64,000 bases of DNA from an uncultured Sphingomonadaceae bacterium (GCA_938050045.1 CALLJS010000013.1:124001-188000), one strand, 5' to 3'. Positions 25,929-36,258 are shown, numbered from the stretch's first letter. The notes: a model not told the origin generated them from the letters alone. Translations and numbers: made by a program.

Positions 25929-27169
25929 TCTTGCGGCGGATTAAATGTCTTTGCTGCATTTAATTCAGGAAATAATTTATACCAAAAAGCTGTTATCATA
26001 ATTGCGCCGCTGCCGCCAACGACAATAGCCGCTATTGGGCCAATTAATATAGCCAAGCCGCCCGTAAAAGCATCGCCTAATTCATTGGACGCGCTGATGG
26101 TCATTTGACTGACAGCACCCACGCGGCCGCGTTTCTCATCGGGGGTATTGATTTGAATTAGGGTTGATCTGACAAATACACCAAACATATCAGCCGCGCC
26201 GCATAGAGCAAGGAAAGCCATAGAGAGCGGCAAAAGAGAAGATAAGCCAAAGCCTATGGTGCATAATCCAAATATAGCCATAGCAAAGAGCATTTTGCGC
26301 CCTACATTATTCGCCAGCGGTTTGAATGAAAACCATCCAGCTACCAATAGAGCACCAAGTGCGGGGGAAATAGCGAGCAAGGATAGTCCATATTCACCTA
26401 CTTCTAATATGTCTCGCGCAAAAACAGGAATCATGGCTTGGGCTCCTGCCAAAAACATAACAAATAAATCCAATGTTATCGCCGCCAATACCAATTTATT
26501 GGTCCAGACATAAGACATGCCATCGGATATTTGTTTCAACGGACCATTGCTATTGTCGGGACGGCTTTGTTGTATTGGGCCAATCATCATTAACGCTAAA
26601 AATGCTATGCAATATAAGGCAGAGCAGATAAAATAGGGGAGATAATCAGCAACGCTATAAAGCGGCCCAGCAATAGCAGGGCCAATGATAACGCCCACTT
26701 GCCACGCGATTGTCGATAGGGCGATGGCTTTTGGGAGAGATTCTTTGGGAACGGTATTGGGGGCAAGGGCACTGATGGCTGGCCCTAAAAAAGCACGGCA
26801 TATGCCCAAAAATAGTGAAATAATATAGAATGTCCAAAGCATTATCATATCGCTATAGGTCAGCAATGCTAATGTTAGGGCTATAATAGTTTGAACCATT
26901 GCGATTATGCGCGCGATCCAACGTCTATCCAATCTATCGGCGACCCAACCAACCAAGGGCGTTAATATAAATAAGGGTATGAATTGGAGTAAACCCAACA
27001 GCCCTAATATGCCCGCCGCCGATGCGATATCAAGGTCTTGCCGCGCAAGATTATAGGCCTGCCATCCAATGATGAGCGATAAACCATAGAGCGAGAGCAT
27101 AGATGCAAAACGCGATATCCATAGATAACGAAAATTCGCAAATGCAAAAGGATGTTGAGCGTTGGACAT
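25916..27169 (-). CDS. MFS transporter (EntS/MFS_3 type)
   Basis: The 417-residue protein has about 12 membrane helices and the MFS signature GWVADRLDRRWIAR between helices 2 and 3. The N-terminus FAFANFRYLWISRFAS and motifs such as SALAPNTVPKESLPKAIAL are typical of the EntS-like exporter group. These pump out siderophores, macrolides or other compounds; the substrate is not predictable. It precedes cysK on the same strand with a 59-base gap. A 14-bp duplication spans its stop codon. Confidence 0.85.
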   Translation of the reverse strand: MSNAQHPFAFANFRYLWISRFASMLSLYGLSLIIGWQAYNLARQDLDIASAAGILGLLGLLQFIPLFILTPLVGWVADRLDRRWIARIIAMVQTIIALTLALLTYSDMIMLWTFYIISLFLGICRAFLGPAISALAPNTVPKESLPKAIALSTIAWQVGVIIGPAIAGPLYSVADYLPYFICSALYCIAFLALMMIGPIQQSRPDNSNGPLKQISDGMSYVWTNKLVLAAITLDLFVMFLAGAQAMIPVFARDILEVGEYGLSLLAISPALGALLVAGWFSFKPLANNVGRKMLFAMAIFGLCTIGFGLSSLLPLSMAFLALCGAADMFGVFVRSTLIQINTPDEKRGRVGAVSQMTISASNELGDAFTGGLAILIGPIAAIVVGGSGAIMITAFWYKLFPELNAAKTFNPPQDNDK

Positions 27170-27298
27170 TATGAAATCTCATAGCTTTATATCCTTAGGG
27201 AACAAAGCAATTAATCGATGGCATTGTTAAAAACTAACGCTGGTATCCAATGACAATATGTGTAGAATTTAACCATAAATAATTTGAGAGAGGATATA

Positions 27299-29050
27299 AT
27301 GAAAATGCGCAAATTAATGCTGGTTGCATCATTGGCCGTCATAGCCGTTACTGGAGCATGTAATGCTATAAGCAGGGATACAAATGCTGCTGCCGAGGTG
27401 AAAAGCGATGGTAGCGTTTGGGGAGATTATATGGAAAGCTTCCTGAATGGCTATTTCGAAATCAATCCGACGTTTGCTATTGACCAAGGACGCCACGAAT
27501 TTGATGGTCAGTTAATTGACTTTTCAGAAAAAGGATTAAAGGCGGCTATTGATTATCGTAAAAAAGCTATTTTAGATGCGCAGGCTATCGATGAAGCGGA
27601 TTTAACCGATGCGCAAAAATTTGAACGTCAATATCTTATCAACACAATGGAAGGCGAATTATTCTGGCTTGAAGAAGCCGACCAGCCGCATAAAAATCCA
27701 GCCTATTATATCGGTGCATTGGATCCGAGTGTGTATATAGCGCGGCCTTATGCCGATTCGGAAACGCGCTTAAAAGCCTTTATTAAATATTTAAAAAATA
27801 TCCCCACTGCGGCATCGCAGATTCAAACCAATTTGAAACTCCCTCTGCCAGCAACTTTTGTTAAGCGCGCTCAAGGAGCTTTTGGTGGTTTTGGTGAGTC
27901 TTATGTTGGCGATGCGATAACTGCTTTTGCCGACGTAAAAGATCAAGCATTGCAAAATGAATTGAAAACCGCCGCCGATGCAGCATCCACAGCTATGAAG
28001 GATTTAGCAGCCCATATTGGATCGCAAGAGGGAAGTGCGACTGGCTTTGAATTGGGGGCTGAAAAATTCTCTAATATGGTCAAAAAAACCGAAGGTGTGG
28101 CTATATCTTTGGCCGAGTTGGAAGCGATTGGACAGGCAGACCTTAAACGAAACCAAGATGCTTTGGCGAAAGTATGCGCCCGTTATGCGCCCGGTCAAAC
28201 AGCGCAGCAATGCATGGATAAAATGAATGTGAATAAAGCGAGCGATGGCCCAGTTGCAGAAGCGCGCCGTCAACTGCCGCCGACAAAAGCATTTTTGCAG
28301 GATAAAGATTTGGTCTCAATTCCTGGAACCGAAGAAGCATTGGTCGAAGAATCGCCCCCTTATAACCGCGCCAATTCTGCATATATCGATATTCCTGGAC
28401 CCTTTGAAAAAGGCTTGCCGTCGGTTTATTATATCAGCCCGCCCGATCCGAGCTGGACGCAAAAAGCCCAAGATGATTTTGTGCCTGGAAAGGCCGATTT
28501 GCTTGGGACTTCTATTCATGAGATTTGGCCAGGTCATTTCTTAAATTTCCTACATGCAAATAGAGCGGAGTCCTTATTTGGTCGTTTATTTGTTGGCTAT
28601 GCTTTTGCCGAGGGTTTTGCCCATTATGGTGAAGAGTTGATGATAGAAGCGGGCTTGCCTGATAGCGGCGCAATGGAAGGTTTAACCCCTGACGAGATTC
28701 GCGTAGGGCAAATTAGCAATGCATTGCTGAGAGATTGCCGCTATTTATCAGCGATTGGATTGCATGCCCAAGGCTGGAGCGTTGAGAGATCTAAAAAATT
28801 CTTCATCGATGAATGCTATCAAGTAGAAGGTACGGCCATCCAACAATCAGAACGCGGGACCTATGATCCTGCCTATCTAAATTATACTTTGGGTAAGCTT
28901 ATGATTAAGAGATTGCGCGAAGATTGGACGGGTGGTGAGCGCGATAAATGGAAAGCATTTCATGATGCATTTTTAAGCTATGGCGGACCGCATATTCCAT
29001 TGGTGCGTAAAGCGATGATGAAAGAAGACGAAGCCAAAGCAGTTTTCTAA
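27299..29050 (+). CDS. DUF885 family lipoprotein (putative zinc peptidase)
   Basis: The 583-residue protein has a lipoprotein signal (MLVASLAVIAVTGAC) and the DUF885 domain. It has an HExxPGH-type metal motif, HEIWPGHFLNF (H407, E408, H413), and a later EGFAHYGEEL with the third likely ligand. DUF885 members resemble M32-like metallopeptidases, but few have been tested. GAGAGGA lies just before the ATG at 27299, which I prefer over 27284. The histidine-rich consensus HEGIPGHHLQ is altered around the core (IW for GI, F for the second H). Location: lipid-anchored, outer or inner membrane. Confidence 0.85.
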   Translation: MKMRKLMLVASLAVIAVTGACNAISRDTNAAAEVKSDGSVWGDYMESFLNGYFEINPTFAIDQGRHEFDGQLIDFSEKGLKAAIDYRKKAILDAQAIDEADLTDAQKFERQYLINTMEGELFWLEEADQPHKNPAYYIGALDPSVYIARPYADSETRLKAFIKYLKNIPTAASQIQTNLKLPLPATFVKRAQGAFGGFGESYVGDAITAFADVKDQALQNELKTAADAASTAMKDLAAHIGSQEGSATGFELGAEKFSNMVKKTEGVAISLAELEAIGQADLKRNQDALAKVCARYAPGQTAQQCMDKMNVNKASDGPVAEARRQLPPTKAFLQDKDLVSIPGTEEALVEESPPYNRANSAYIDIPGPFEKGLPSVYYISPPDPSWTQKAQDDFVPGKADLLGTSIHEIWPGHFLNFLHANRAESLFGRLFVGYAFAEGFAHYGEELMIEAGLPDSGAMEGLTPDEIRVGQISNALLRDCRYLSAIGLHAQGWSVERSKKFFIDECYQVEGTAIQQSERGTYDPAYLNYTLGKLMIKRLREDWTGGERDKWKAFHDAFLSYGGPHIPLVRKAMMKEDEAKAVF

Positions 29051-29357
29051 TGCGTTATAATGGATAAGATAATGAGCAAAGGGCCGAACATTATATTAAT
29101 ATAATATATGTCCTTTGTTCCTCTAATGCGCAATTTGCCTTGAAATATGACAAAGATTATTATTTCAAACTTGCCTTTATGCGCGGTGCGCTTAGCACTG
29201 GCGTATCATGCACATTTTCTTATTTATAGCACGCTTTATCTGAGTTCGCATTTATCGTTTCATTGCGCGCACTCATTATCGCATTTTCGGCAAAGAAGTA
29301 GGCAGTTTGCTTATCTTCTTCTAAGGATAAAGGGCGTATTTCATAGCCTTTGATTCA
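29051..29357. other. Intergenic region with long imperfect hairpin
   Basis: No convincing gene is present in these 307 bases; the only frame (29147-29353) has no ribosome binding site and no family resemblance. At 29073-29121 a 9-bp outer stem (GAGCAAAGG with CCTTTGTTC) encloses an AT-only palindrome, ATTATATTAATATAAT. It may end the upstream DUF885 transcript, but there is no U-run. Confidence 0.4.
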
Positions 29358-31706
29358 TCAAAGAATTTCGATAAAACTATCCATCACATGTTTGAGACCA
29401 GCTTCTTCAAATTCAATTTCTAGCTTATTGCCATCAATAGCCATTATCAAACCATAGCCAAATTTTTTATGGTATATGCGCATGCCTGATTTCACATCAT
29501 CGCGGCCTTTATCCGCCAGAGAAAAAGCACTCGCTGTGCGCGTTCGTGATGCAGGTCTTTGCGCCGATGATGAACCATAATCAGATGCAGCACTCCCCCA
29601 GCTTCTTGATTTAGCCGCGCGTTCCCAGCCAGGACCACGGCCTCTATTGTCTATATGCTCTTTGACACTGCTTACATTATGAGCAATTTGCGCAAAGGGT
29701 TCTTCGCGCGCGCTCCAACTATTGCGCCACATCGATTGCCCGCCCGCCATGCTATTTTCCATTTCAATTGCATCTTCGGGTAATTCCTCGATAAAGCGCG
29801 ATGGAATAGAGCTGGTCCATTGTCCGTAAATTCGCCTATTGGCTGCGTGTAAAATTGTGCATTTTCGCCGCGCCCGCGTTATAGCGACATAGGCCAAGCG
29901 ACGCTCTTCTTCTAGGCTCGCTAATCCGCCTTCATCGAGCGATCTTTGCGATGGGAAAACGCCCTCTTCCCATCCGACGCAAAATATATTGTCATATTCT
30001 AGGCCTTTGGCGCCATGCATAGTCATGATGGTGATTTTAGAGCCGCTTTGATCGGCATCATTATCCATCACCAAACTAACATGCTCTAAAAATTCACCTA
30101 GCGTTTCATAATCTTCCATTGCGCGCGATAATTCAGATAAATTTTCCAAACGTCCTGCCGCTTCGGGTGTGCGATCGGCTTGGAGCATATCGGTATAACC
30201 GCTTTCATCTAATACGATACGCACCAATTCTGAGGGAGAAAGCTCGCTCGCCATATCACGCCAACGGGCTAAATCTTGACTGACTTTAGTAAGCGATATG
30301 CGCGCTTTTCCTGCCAGTTCATCGGTTGTCACCAGCAAAGCAGCAGCTTTAGCTAGTGGGTATTGATGCGCCCGGGCGAGGAGGTGGATTTTTTCGACTG
30401 CTTTATCGCCGATTCCGCGTTTGGGTGTGTTAACGATACGTTCAAACGCTAAATCATCGGCTATTTGGTTGATGATGCGCAAATAAGCAATTGCATCGCG
30501 TATCTCTGCGCGTTCATAAAAACGAAAGCCACCAATTATGCGGTAATTTAAGCCTATTTGAATGAAGCGATCTTCAAATTCGCGGGTTTGAAATTGCGCA
30601 CGCACTAAAATTGCTATTTGTTCTAAACCGACGCCGCGCAATTGTAATGTCTCAATCTCTTCGCCGACGCGCCGCGCTTCTTCTGGGCCATCCCATACGC
30701 CCAAAACATGTACCTTGTCGCCATCATCCAATTCAGTCCATAAGGTCTTGCCCAAACGTTCGCTATTGGAATTAATCAACCGAGAAGCGGCCGCCAATAT
30801 CTGTGGGGTAGAGCGATAATTTTGCTCTAGCTTAACCGTTTTTGCACCTGGGAAATCTTTTTCAAAACGCAATATATTGGCAACTTCTGCGCCGCGCCAG
30901 CTATAAATGCTTTGATCATCATCACCAACACAGACAATGTTTTTACGCTTTTGCGCCAGCAGCCTAAGCCATAAATATTGCACTGCATTGGTATCTTGAT
31001 ATTCATCGACCAATATATATTTGAAACGCTCCTGATATTGCTCCAAAATATGGCTATGCTCGCGCAACAATCGCAGGCTGTGCAGTAATAAATCACCAAA
31101 ATCGCAGGCGTTTAAGGTGAGCATACGTTCTTGATATTTGCGGTACATCTCTGCACCGCGTCCCTCGGCATAGGCTTCGCTTTCCCTTGCATCGACATCT
31201 TGTGGGGTGAAGCCTTTATTTTTCCATCGATCAATCAAAGCTGCTAATTGTTTGGCGGGGTAGCGTTTTTCGTCCAAATCTTCGGCCTGAATAAGCTGTT
31301 TGAGCAGACGTAATTGATCGTCCGTATCTATGATTGTGAAATTGCTCTCAAGCCCGATGAGCTCGGCGTGACGCCGCAACATTTTTGCACCAATGCTATG
31401 GAATGTGCCAAGCCAAGGCATCCCTTCTACTGCTTCACCCATCATCTTGCCGATGCGCTCTTTCATTTCTTTGGCTGCTTTGTTGGTAAAGGTTACGGCC
31501 AATATTTCGGATGGCCATGCTTTACGAGTGATAATTAAATGGGCAAGGCGGGTTGTAAGAGCCGCAGTTTTGCCCGTTCCAGCACCCGCTAATACCAAAA
31601 CAGGGCCTTCTGTTGTCAACACAGCATCGCGCTGTGGTGCATTTAACCCCCGAATATAGGGCGGTAATTCATTGCTATCGGCCAAGACTATATCATTTTC
31701 ATCCAT
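29358..31706 (-). CDS. uvrD: ATP-dependent DNA helicase UvrD/PcrA
   Basis: The 782-residue superfamily 1A helicase has Walker A GAGTGKT, TFTNKAAKEMKERI, the DEYQDTN Walker B region, GDDDQSIYSWRGAE, and LEQNYRSTPQI. Motif VI is VAITRARR. The C-terminus carries the PcrA/UvrD tudor-like domain (YHKKFGYGLIMAI). It acts in nucleotide excision and mismatch repair. The ATG at 31704-31706 gives the normal N-terminus; a TTG at 31742 would add 12 odd residues. No clear Shine-Dalgarno is seen. Confidence 0.93.
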   Translation of the reverse strand: MDENDIVLADSNELPPYIRGLNAPQRDAVLTTEGPVLVLAGAGTGKTAALTTRLAHLIITRKAWPSEILAVTFTNKAAKEMKERIGKMMGEAVEGMPWLGTFHSIGAKMLRRHAELIGLESNFTIIDTDDQLRLLKQLIQAEDLDEKRYPAKQLAALIDRWKNKGFTPQDVDARESEAYAEGRGAEMYRKYQERMLTLNACDFGDLLLHSLRLLREHSHILEQYQERFKYILVDEYQDTNAVQYLWLRLLAQKRKNIVCVGDDDQSIYSWRGAEVANILRFEKDFPGAKTVKLEQNYRSTPQILAAASRLINSNSERLGKTLWTELDDGDKVHVLGVWDGPEEARRVGEEIETLQLRGVGLEQIAILVRAQFQTREFEDRFIQIGLNYRIIGGFRFYERAEIRDAIAYLRIINQIADDLAFERIVNTPKRGIGDKAVEKIHLLARAHQYPLAKAAALLVTTDELAGKARISLTKVSQDLARWRDMASELSPSELVRIVLDESGYTDMLQADRTPEAAGRLENLSELSRAMEDYETLGEFLEHVSLVMDNDADQSGSKITIMTMHGAKGLEYDNIFCVGWEEGVFPSQRSLDEGGLASLEEERRLAYVAITRARRKCTILHAANRRIYGQWTSSIPSRFIEELPEDAIEMENSMAGGQSMWRNSWSAREEPFAQIAHNVSSVKEHIDNRGRGPGWERAAKSRSWGSAASDYGSSSAQRPASRTRTASAFSLADKGRDDVKSGMRIYHKKFGYGLIMAIDGNKLEIEFEEAGLKHVMDSFIEIL

Positions 31707-31770
31707 GTTAGAACGATTAGGGAACAACGAACCGCAGGGCAAGAGCGATATTGCTAAAAAATAATATTAT

Positions 31771-32322
31771 TTAATGCGCAATAATTGGGCGTAATAATGT
31801 AATCTTGGCTTTGCCGATATTGCGCTCATTTTCAACAGTATAACCTTTAGGAGATATTTGTTCATTGCGCTCAGTTTCAACGCTTATCCATGCCGTTGGT
31901 GAAATCCAATTACACCGCTTTAATTTTTCCAGCGCTATTGTGGCCGCCCCCGTTTGATAAGGGGGATCCAAGAATATAATATCAAATGGGTGAGGTGCTT
32001 TGCCTAAAGTCAGCACAGATGAAGGTTTGATGTGCGCTTTGTCTTTGGTATTTAATGTTTCAATATTATTCTCTAATGCTTTGAGGGCAGAAGGGTCTTG
32101 TTCTACAAAGCTGCAATGCGCGCCACCGCGCGAGAGAGCCTCTAAACCAAGCGCGCCTGATCCCGCGAATAAATCTAAAATACGCAAATCTTCAAAGCTT
32201 CCAATGCGGCTTATCAGCATAGAGAATAATGCTTCGCGCGTGCGATCAGCAGTAGGACGCGTGGTGTCTCCTTTGGGCGTTTTAAGCGTGCGCGATCGCC
32301 AATGACCTGAAATAATTCGCAT
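31771..32322 (-). CDS. rsmD: 16S rRNA (guanine966-N2)-methyltransferase
   Basis: The 183-residue protein starts MRIISGHWRSRTLKTPKG and has RPTADRTREALFSML, the SAM-binding LDLFAGSGALGLEALSRG, and the catalytic DPPY in FLDPPYQTGA. All are diagnostic of RsmD. It lies 9 bases after the pseudouridine synthase gene, so the two rRNA modification genes are probably one transcript. Confidence 0.96.
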   Translation of the reverse strand: MRIISGHWRSRTLKTPKGDTTRPTADRTREALFSMLISRIGSFEDLRILDLFAGSGALGLEALSRGGAHCSFVEQDPSALKALENNIETLNTKDKAHIKPSSVLTLGKAPHPFDIIFLDPPYQTGAATIALEKLKRCNWISPTAWISVETERNEQISPKGYTVENERNIGKAKITLLRPIIAH

Positions 32323-32331
32323 GGATTCTCT

Positions 32332-33429
32332 CTATGGTTTTAGGGTACGGCGATGTTTTATCACATCTGCGCGGCGCACTTCGACCACCTGACCAGCGGG
32401 CAATGCGCCCAATTCATATGGGCCATAGCGCGTGCGGATAAGGCGCGATACTTGCAATTCAAAATGCTCTAACACCCGTCTTACTTCTCGGTTTTTTCCT
32501 TCGGTTAAGGTCATTTCTATCCATTGGTTCGCGCCTGTGCGCCGTTCCAAATTAGCATCAATTTTACCATATTTAATGCCTTCTATTTCAATACCATCAA
32601 CCAATGATTCAAGCTGCTCTTGCGATATGTCGCCAAAGCTGCGCGCCCGATAGGTGCGCTCAACGCCATATTGAGGCAGCTCCATTTCGCGCTTAAACTC
32701 GCCATCATTGGTCATGAGCAATAAGCCTTCGGTATTCAAATCCAGACGGCCAATCGGCATAAGGCGCGGTAAATCTTTTGGCAGATTATCATAGATGGTG
32801 CGCCGACCCGTAAAATCGCGCTCAGCCGTTAAGAGGCCTGCGGCTTTGTGATAGAGGAAAAGGCGCGTTGGATCGGTTTGGCCAACAGGCGTACCATCGA
32901 CGGTAACACCTTGGAGGTTTTTGAGCAAAACTGCTGGCGTTTCTAATATTTTGCCATTGAGAGCAATGCGACCATCGGCAATCATACGTTCAATTTCACG
33001 GCGCGATGCTACGCCTGCACGCGCCAATAATTTGGCAATACGTTGCTCGCCATTTTCGCGCTTTAATGCGCCGCTGCCTGTGGATTGAAAACGCGGCTTG
33101 ACGGGCATTGTATCAAAATTGGCAAAGCTCTCGCGGCGTGAGCGCGGCTTTGCAGAGGTTTTTTTGCGACTGGCAACGCCATGCTTATCATGGTTTGAGC
33201 TATTTTTATGTTCGACTTTACCAAATTGACGTTGATCGGTTTCGCCAGCATTAATGTCTCGACTACCATAGCTTGACGATTTTTTACTTCTTGGTTTTGC
33301 GTCTCTCTCATCGCTTTTGCGTTCTGTACCATCTCTAAGCTGTGGGCGGCCTTTGGCGCGCGGTTTTGCCTTAAGCTCTGAACCTTTGGTACGATTTTTC
33401 TTTTGGTTTGGAGTGCGCTTATATGCCAT
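32332..33429 (-). CDS. RluB-type 23S rRNA pseudouridine synthase
   Basis: The 365-residue protein starts with about 120 residues of very basic, low-complexity sequence (Lys/Arg/Ser-rich). An S4 RNA-binding domain follows (RIAKLLARAGVASRREIERM), then the RsuA/RluB catalytic domain with the active aspartate in GRLDLNTEGLLLMTNDG. The closing region (EGKNREVRRVLEHF) is also typical. It should modify large-subunit rRNA (RluB type), though RluB, RluE and RluF cannot be cleanly separated here. The basic tail may add RNA affinity. Confidence 0.88.
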   Translation of the reverse strand: MAYKRTPNQKKNRTKGSELKAKPRAKGRPQLRDGTERKSDERDAKPRSKKSSSYGSRDINAGETDQRQFGKVEHKNSSNHDKHGVASRKKTSAKPRSRRESFANFDTMPVKPRFQSTGSGALKRENGEQRIAKLLARAGVASRREIERMIADGRIALNGKILETPAVLLKNLQGVTVDGTPVGQTDPTRLFLYHKAAGLLTAERDFTGRRTIYDNLPKDLPRLMPIGRLDLNTEGLLLMTNDGEFKREMELPQYGVERTYRARSFGDISQEQLESLVDGIEIEGIKYGKIDANLERRTGANQWIEMTLTEGKNREVRRVLEHFELQVSRLIRTRYGPYELGALPAGQVVEVRRADVIKHRRTLKP

Positions 33430-33524
33430 TTCGTCCCCATGGCGTAATTAGCGCAAAAAGTCACTAGCTATTCAGGAAAAGAACGCTAGATTCTGATTTC
33501 TATTTTCCAAAGGGGCCAAATTTT

Positions 33525-34892
33525 ATGAATCAATCTTATATCTGGATTGCTGCAGGCATAATTTTTGCTTTAATGGTCAAGTTTTTTCCCAAGGATAAGT
33601 TACCAAAATCAGTTCGCCCTTATATGGAAACTGGGCCGTTGGCTGCTTTGTTCGTTGGCATGTCCTCTGGTTTTCCATATGCGATGATAGGTGCAACTCT
33701 CACCACCCGCCTTGCTCAAGATGGTATCGATAAAAAAACTGTCACTGCATTTTCATTGATTTTTCTAGCGTATAATATCAAATTTTTATGGGCATGGGTT
33801 GTCGATGGCGTGCAGATCCCAATATTAGGGCGTTTGGGCCAGCGTGTATCTTGGATGTTATTGAGCGGGACGATGGTAATATTAGCCGTTGCCAATTTGG
33901 CTTTTGCTGACCCTAGCACCGATATAGCTTATGTCGCATTGTCGGCTATGTTCGTTGGCATCGCGGGTGCGACTTTTGACATTGTTATCGATGGGTATAG
34001 AATTGAATTGTTAAAGCCTCATGAGCTGGGCGTGGGCTCGGGCATGAGCCAATATGGCTGGCGCATTGGCTCTGCTGGGGCGGGTGCTTTAGCATTGGTG
34101 GTTGCAGCGCGTTATGGATGGAATATTGCTTATTTGGCCTGCGCATCTTTTGCAATTCCAGCGATGTTCACAGCTATAATTATGGGTGAGCCTGAAAGAC
34201 GACGCGAGGCAGCTAAGAAGCGCGGTATTTCAGAATTAGTGATGGCAGCCGTTAATCCATTCACTGAATTTTTCCAACGCAATGGAGCATGGTTAGTGCT
34301 GCTATTTATATTGTTGCACAAAATTGGTGATACATTGGCCAATTTAACCTTCAGACTATTGTTCGAGGATTTGCAATTCACCAATGATGAAGTGGCATTT
34401 TATGATGTAGGGATTGGCTTTTGGGCTTATTTAATCGGCATTTTTATTGGAGGGATATTATATACGCGACTAGGTATGAAAAAAGCGGTTATGCTGAGTT
34501 TAATCTTAATGGCGATTAGTAATTTGTCATTCGCTGGGCTTGCTTTCATTGGCCATAATAATTGGGCGATGGCGGCGGCGATTGGATTTGAAAATATTGC
34601 AAGCGGTTTTGGTGGAGTGGCGGTAGTAGCCTATTTTTCTGCTTTATGCGATTTACGTTTTACAGCATCGCAATATGCATTAATTTCGGCATCGGCAAGC
34701 GTTGTAGGGCGTTTCTTGACAGGAACGACGGCAGGAGGGCTTATCGAATCATTCGGATATGTGAATTTTTATGTTTTAACCACCTTCGCGGCAGTACCAG
34801 GGGTTATTTTATTTTGGTTCTTAGTCAAAAGTGGGTTGGTTGACGAAGCTGCGGGGACTGCTGGTAAAACTGAAAGCGGTGAAACCACCTAA
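33525..34892 (+). CDS. AmpG-like MFS permease
   Basis: The 455-residue protein has about 12 membrane helices. It opens after one helix with FVGMSSGFPYAMIGATLTT, which resembles the AmpG/PAT family start (SGLPLAL). DGYRIELLKPHELGVGSGM, with the conserved D-x-Y-R-E-like motif, also fits. AmpG imports anhydro-muropeptides for wall recycling; related members carry acetyl-CoA. AAAGGGG precedes the ATG. The stop overlaps the folC stop on the other strand within CTAA (34889-34892). Confidence 0.8.
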   Translation: MNQSYIWIAAGIIFALMVKFFPKDKLPKSVRPYMETGPLAALFVGMSSGFPYAMIGATLTTRLAQDGIDKKTVTAFSLIFLAYNIKFLWAWVVDGVQIPILGRLGQRVSWMLLSGTMVILAVANLAFADPSTDIAYVALSAMFVGIAGATFDIVIDGYRIELLKPHELGVGSGMSQYGWRIGSAGAGALALVVAARYGWNIAYLACASFAIPAMFTAIIMGEPERRREAAKKRGISELVMAAVNPFTEFFQRNGAWLVLLFILLHKIGDTLANLTFRLLFEDLQFTNDEVAFYDVGIGFWAYLIGIFIGGILYTRLGMKKAVMLSLILMAISNLSFAGLAFIGHNNWAMAAAIGFENIASGFGGVAVVAYFSALCDLRFTASQYALISASASVVGRFLTGTTAGGLIESFGYVNFYVLTTFAAVPGVILFWFLVKSGLVDEAAGTAGKTESGETT

Positions 34893-36226
34893 TCGGGTAA
34901 TTGCTCATTTGCTGTTAATATTTCGCCCGCAAGATAGAGCGATCCTGCGATTAATATTGGACTTTCATTATCATCACCGAGTGATTTGAGGGCATTTTTC
35001 ATACTATCCTGCGCATAGATTGGGATAGAGGCTGATGCAATGGCTAGAGCGCGCTTGAAAGCCTCTATACCATGGCAATAATGCCCTGCTATGGGAACGA
35101 TAGTGATAGATTTAATCTTATCTATAAGATGCTGGGTAATTGCCATTGGGTCTTTATTAGAGAGCATCCCGATAATCAGGTGCATATGGCCTATATCGCT
35201 AAAATGCTGGGCAATGGCCTCGCCCGCATTTACATTATGCCCGCCGTCCAACCAAATATCTACAGTGGGCTGAAGGGCTTGTAATGGCCCTGCGCTAAGC
35301 CGTTGCAATCGCGCTGGCCAATGCGTCCGCTCCATCGCAGCCGCCATAGCAGATGGTGGAATGATAATCTCATCTTGGTGGCGCAGCATAGCGATCGCAA
35401 GAGCGGCATTATCAATTTGATGCGCCCCATTCATGCGCGGCAGGGGCAGAGTGATTTCACCCTTTTTATCTCTATAAAATATCTGCTCTTTAGTGTGGGC
35501 AGCATCCCAATCGCTTTGTTTGGCACGCAGGGGTGCTCCGATTTTTTTTGCATGATCGGCAATAATATCATTCATGGAATCATTATAATACCCTGCAATT
35601 AATGGAGTATCAGCTTTAGCAATCCCTGCTTTTTCCCAAGCGATGCGGGTCAGAGGATCATCGGGCGCGCCCTCTTCGGGAACGAGCAAAAACCCTACAT
35701 GATCGACACCCAAATTTGCAATCCCGCAAGCTGTTGGTTTTTGGATGATATTGGTCGCATCAAGCCTTCCGCCAAGACCGACTTCGATCAGGCAAGCATC
35801 AGCGGGATTATGCGAAAAAGCTAAGAATGCAGCCGCCGTAGTTACTTCAAAAAAACTAGGGCTTAGATTATTTTCTTCGGCCGCATCTAATGTTTCAGCT
35901 AATATTTGCGCTAAATAATCGTCTGATATTAATGAACCAGCTATGCGTATGCGTTCATTGAAACGCACCAGATGCGGGCTGGTATAAACATGCGCGCTCT
36001 TGCCCGCAGCTTCAATGGCACCGCGCAAGAAAGCGCAGGTTGAGCCTTTGCCATTGGTCCCAGCAACATGAAAGATAGGCGGTAGATTTTGGTGCGGGCT
36101 ATCTAAAGCGTTCATAAGCGCAGCTATGCGCTCTAATCCTAATATATCGCGTCCAGGCGATAGGGCCGCGATACGATCTAATTGCTTTTGAACAGCAGCA
36201 TGGTTGGAAATCGCAAAGTCTGCCAT
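34889..36226 (-). CDS. folC: Folylpolyglutamate / dihydrofolate synthase
   Basis: The 445-residue Mur-ligase-like enzyme adds glutamates to folate and makes dihydrofolate. Motifs are FHVAGTNGKGSTCAFL (P-loop), the YTSPHLVRFNERIRI segment, VGLGGRLDATN, and LDGGHNVNAG. It follows accD after a 32-base gap, an arrangement (trpA-accD-folC) common in alpha- and other proteobacteria. Its stop is shared with the convergent MFS gene. Confidence 0.95.
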   Translation of the reverse strand: MADFAISNHAAVQKQLDRIAALSPGRDILGLERIAALMNALDSPHQNLPPIFHVAGTNGKGSTCAFLRGAIEAAGKSAHVYTSPHLVRFNERIRIAGSLISDDYLAQILAETLDAAEENNLSPSFFEVTTAAAFLAFSHNPADACLIEVGLGGRLDATNIIQKPTACGIANLGVDHVGFLLVPEEGAPDDPLTRIAWEKAGIAKADTPLIAGYYNDSMNDIIADHAKKIGAPLRAKQSDWDAAHTKEQIFYRDKKGEITLPLPRMNGAHQIDNAALAIAMLRHQDEIIIPPSAMAAAMERTHWPARLQRLSAGPLQALQPTVDIWLDGGHNVNAGEAIAQHFSDIGHMHLIIGMLSNKDPMAITQHLIDKIKSITIVPIAGHYCHGIEAFKRALAIASASIPIYAQDSMKNALKSLGDDNESPILIAGSLYLAGEILTANEQLPD

Positions 36227-36258
36227 AAATCGCCTCAGAAATTTGCGTTATTATTGGG

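Noticed and set aside
29147-29353. 68-codon frame in the DUF885-uvrD spacer
   Set aside because: No ribosome binding site, odd His/Leu/Ser-rich composition, no recognisable motif.
30827-31099. Cys-rich small frame within uvrD
   Set aside because: Alternate-frame shadow on the same strand inside the helicase motifs.
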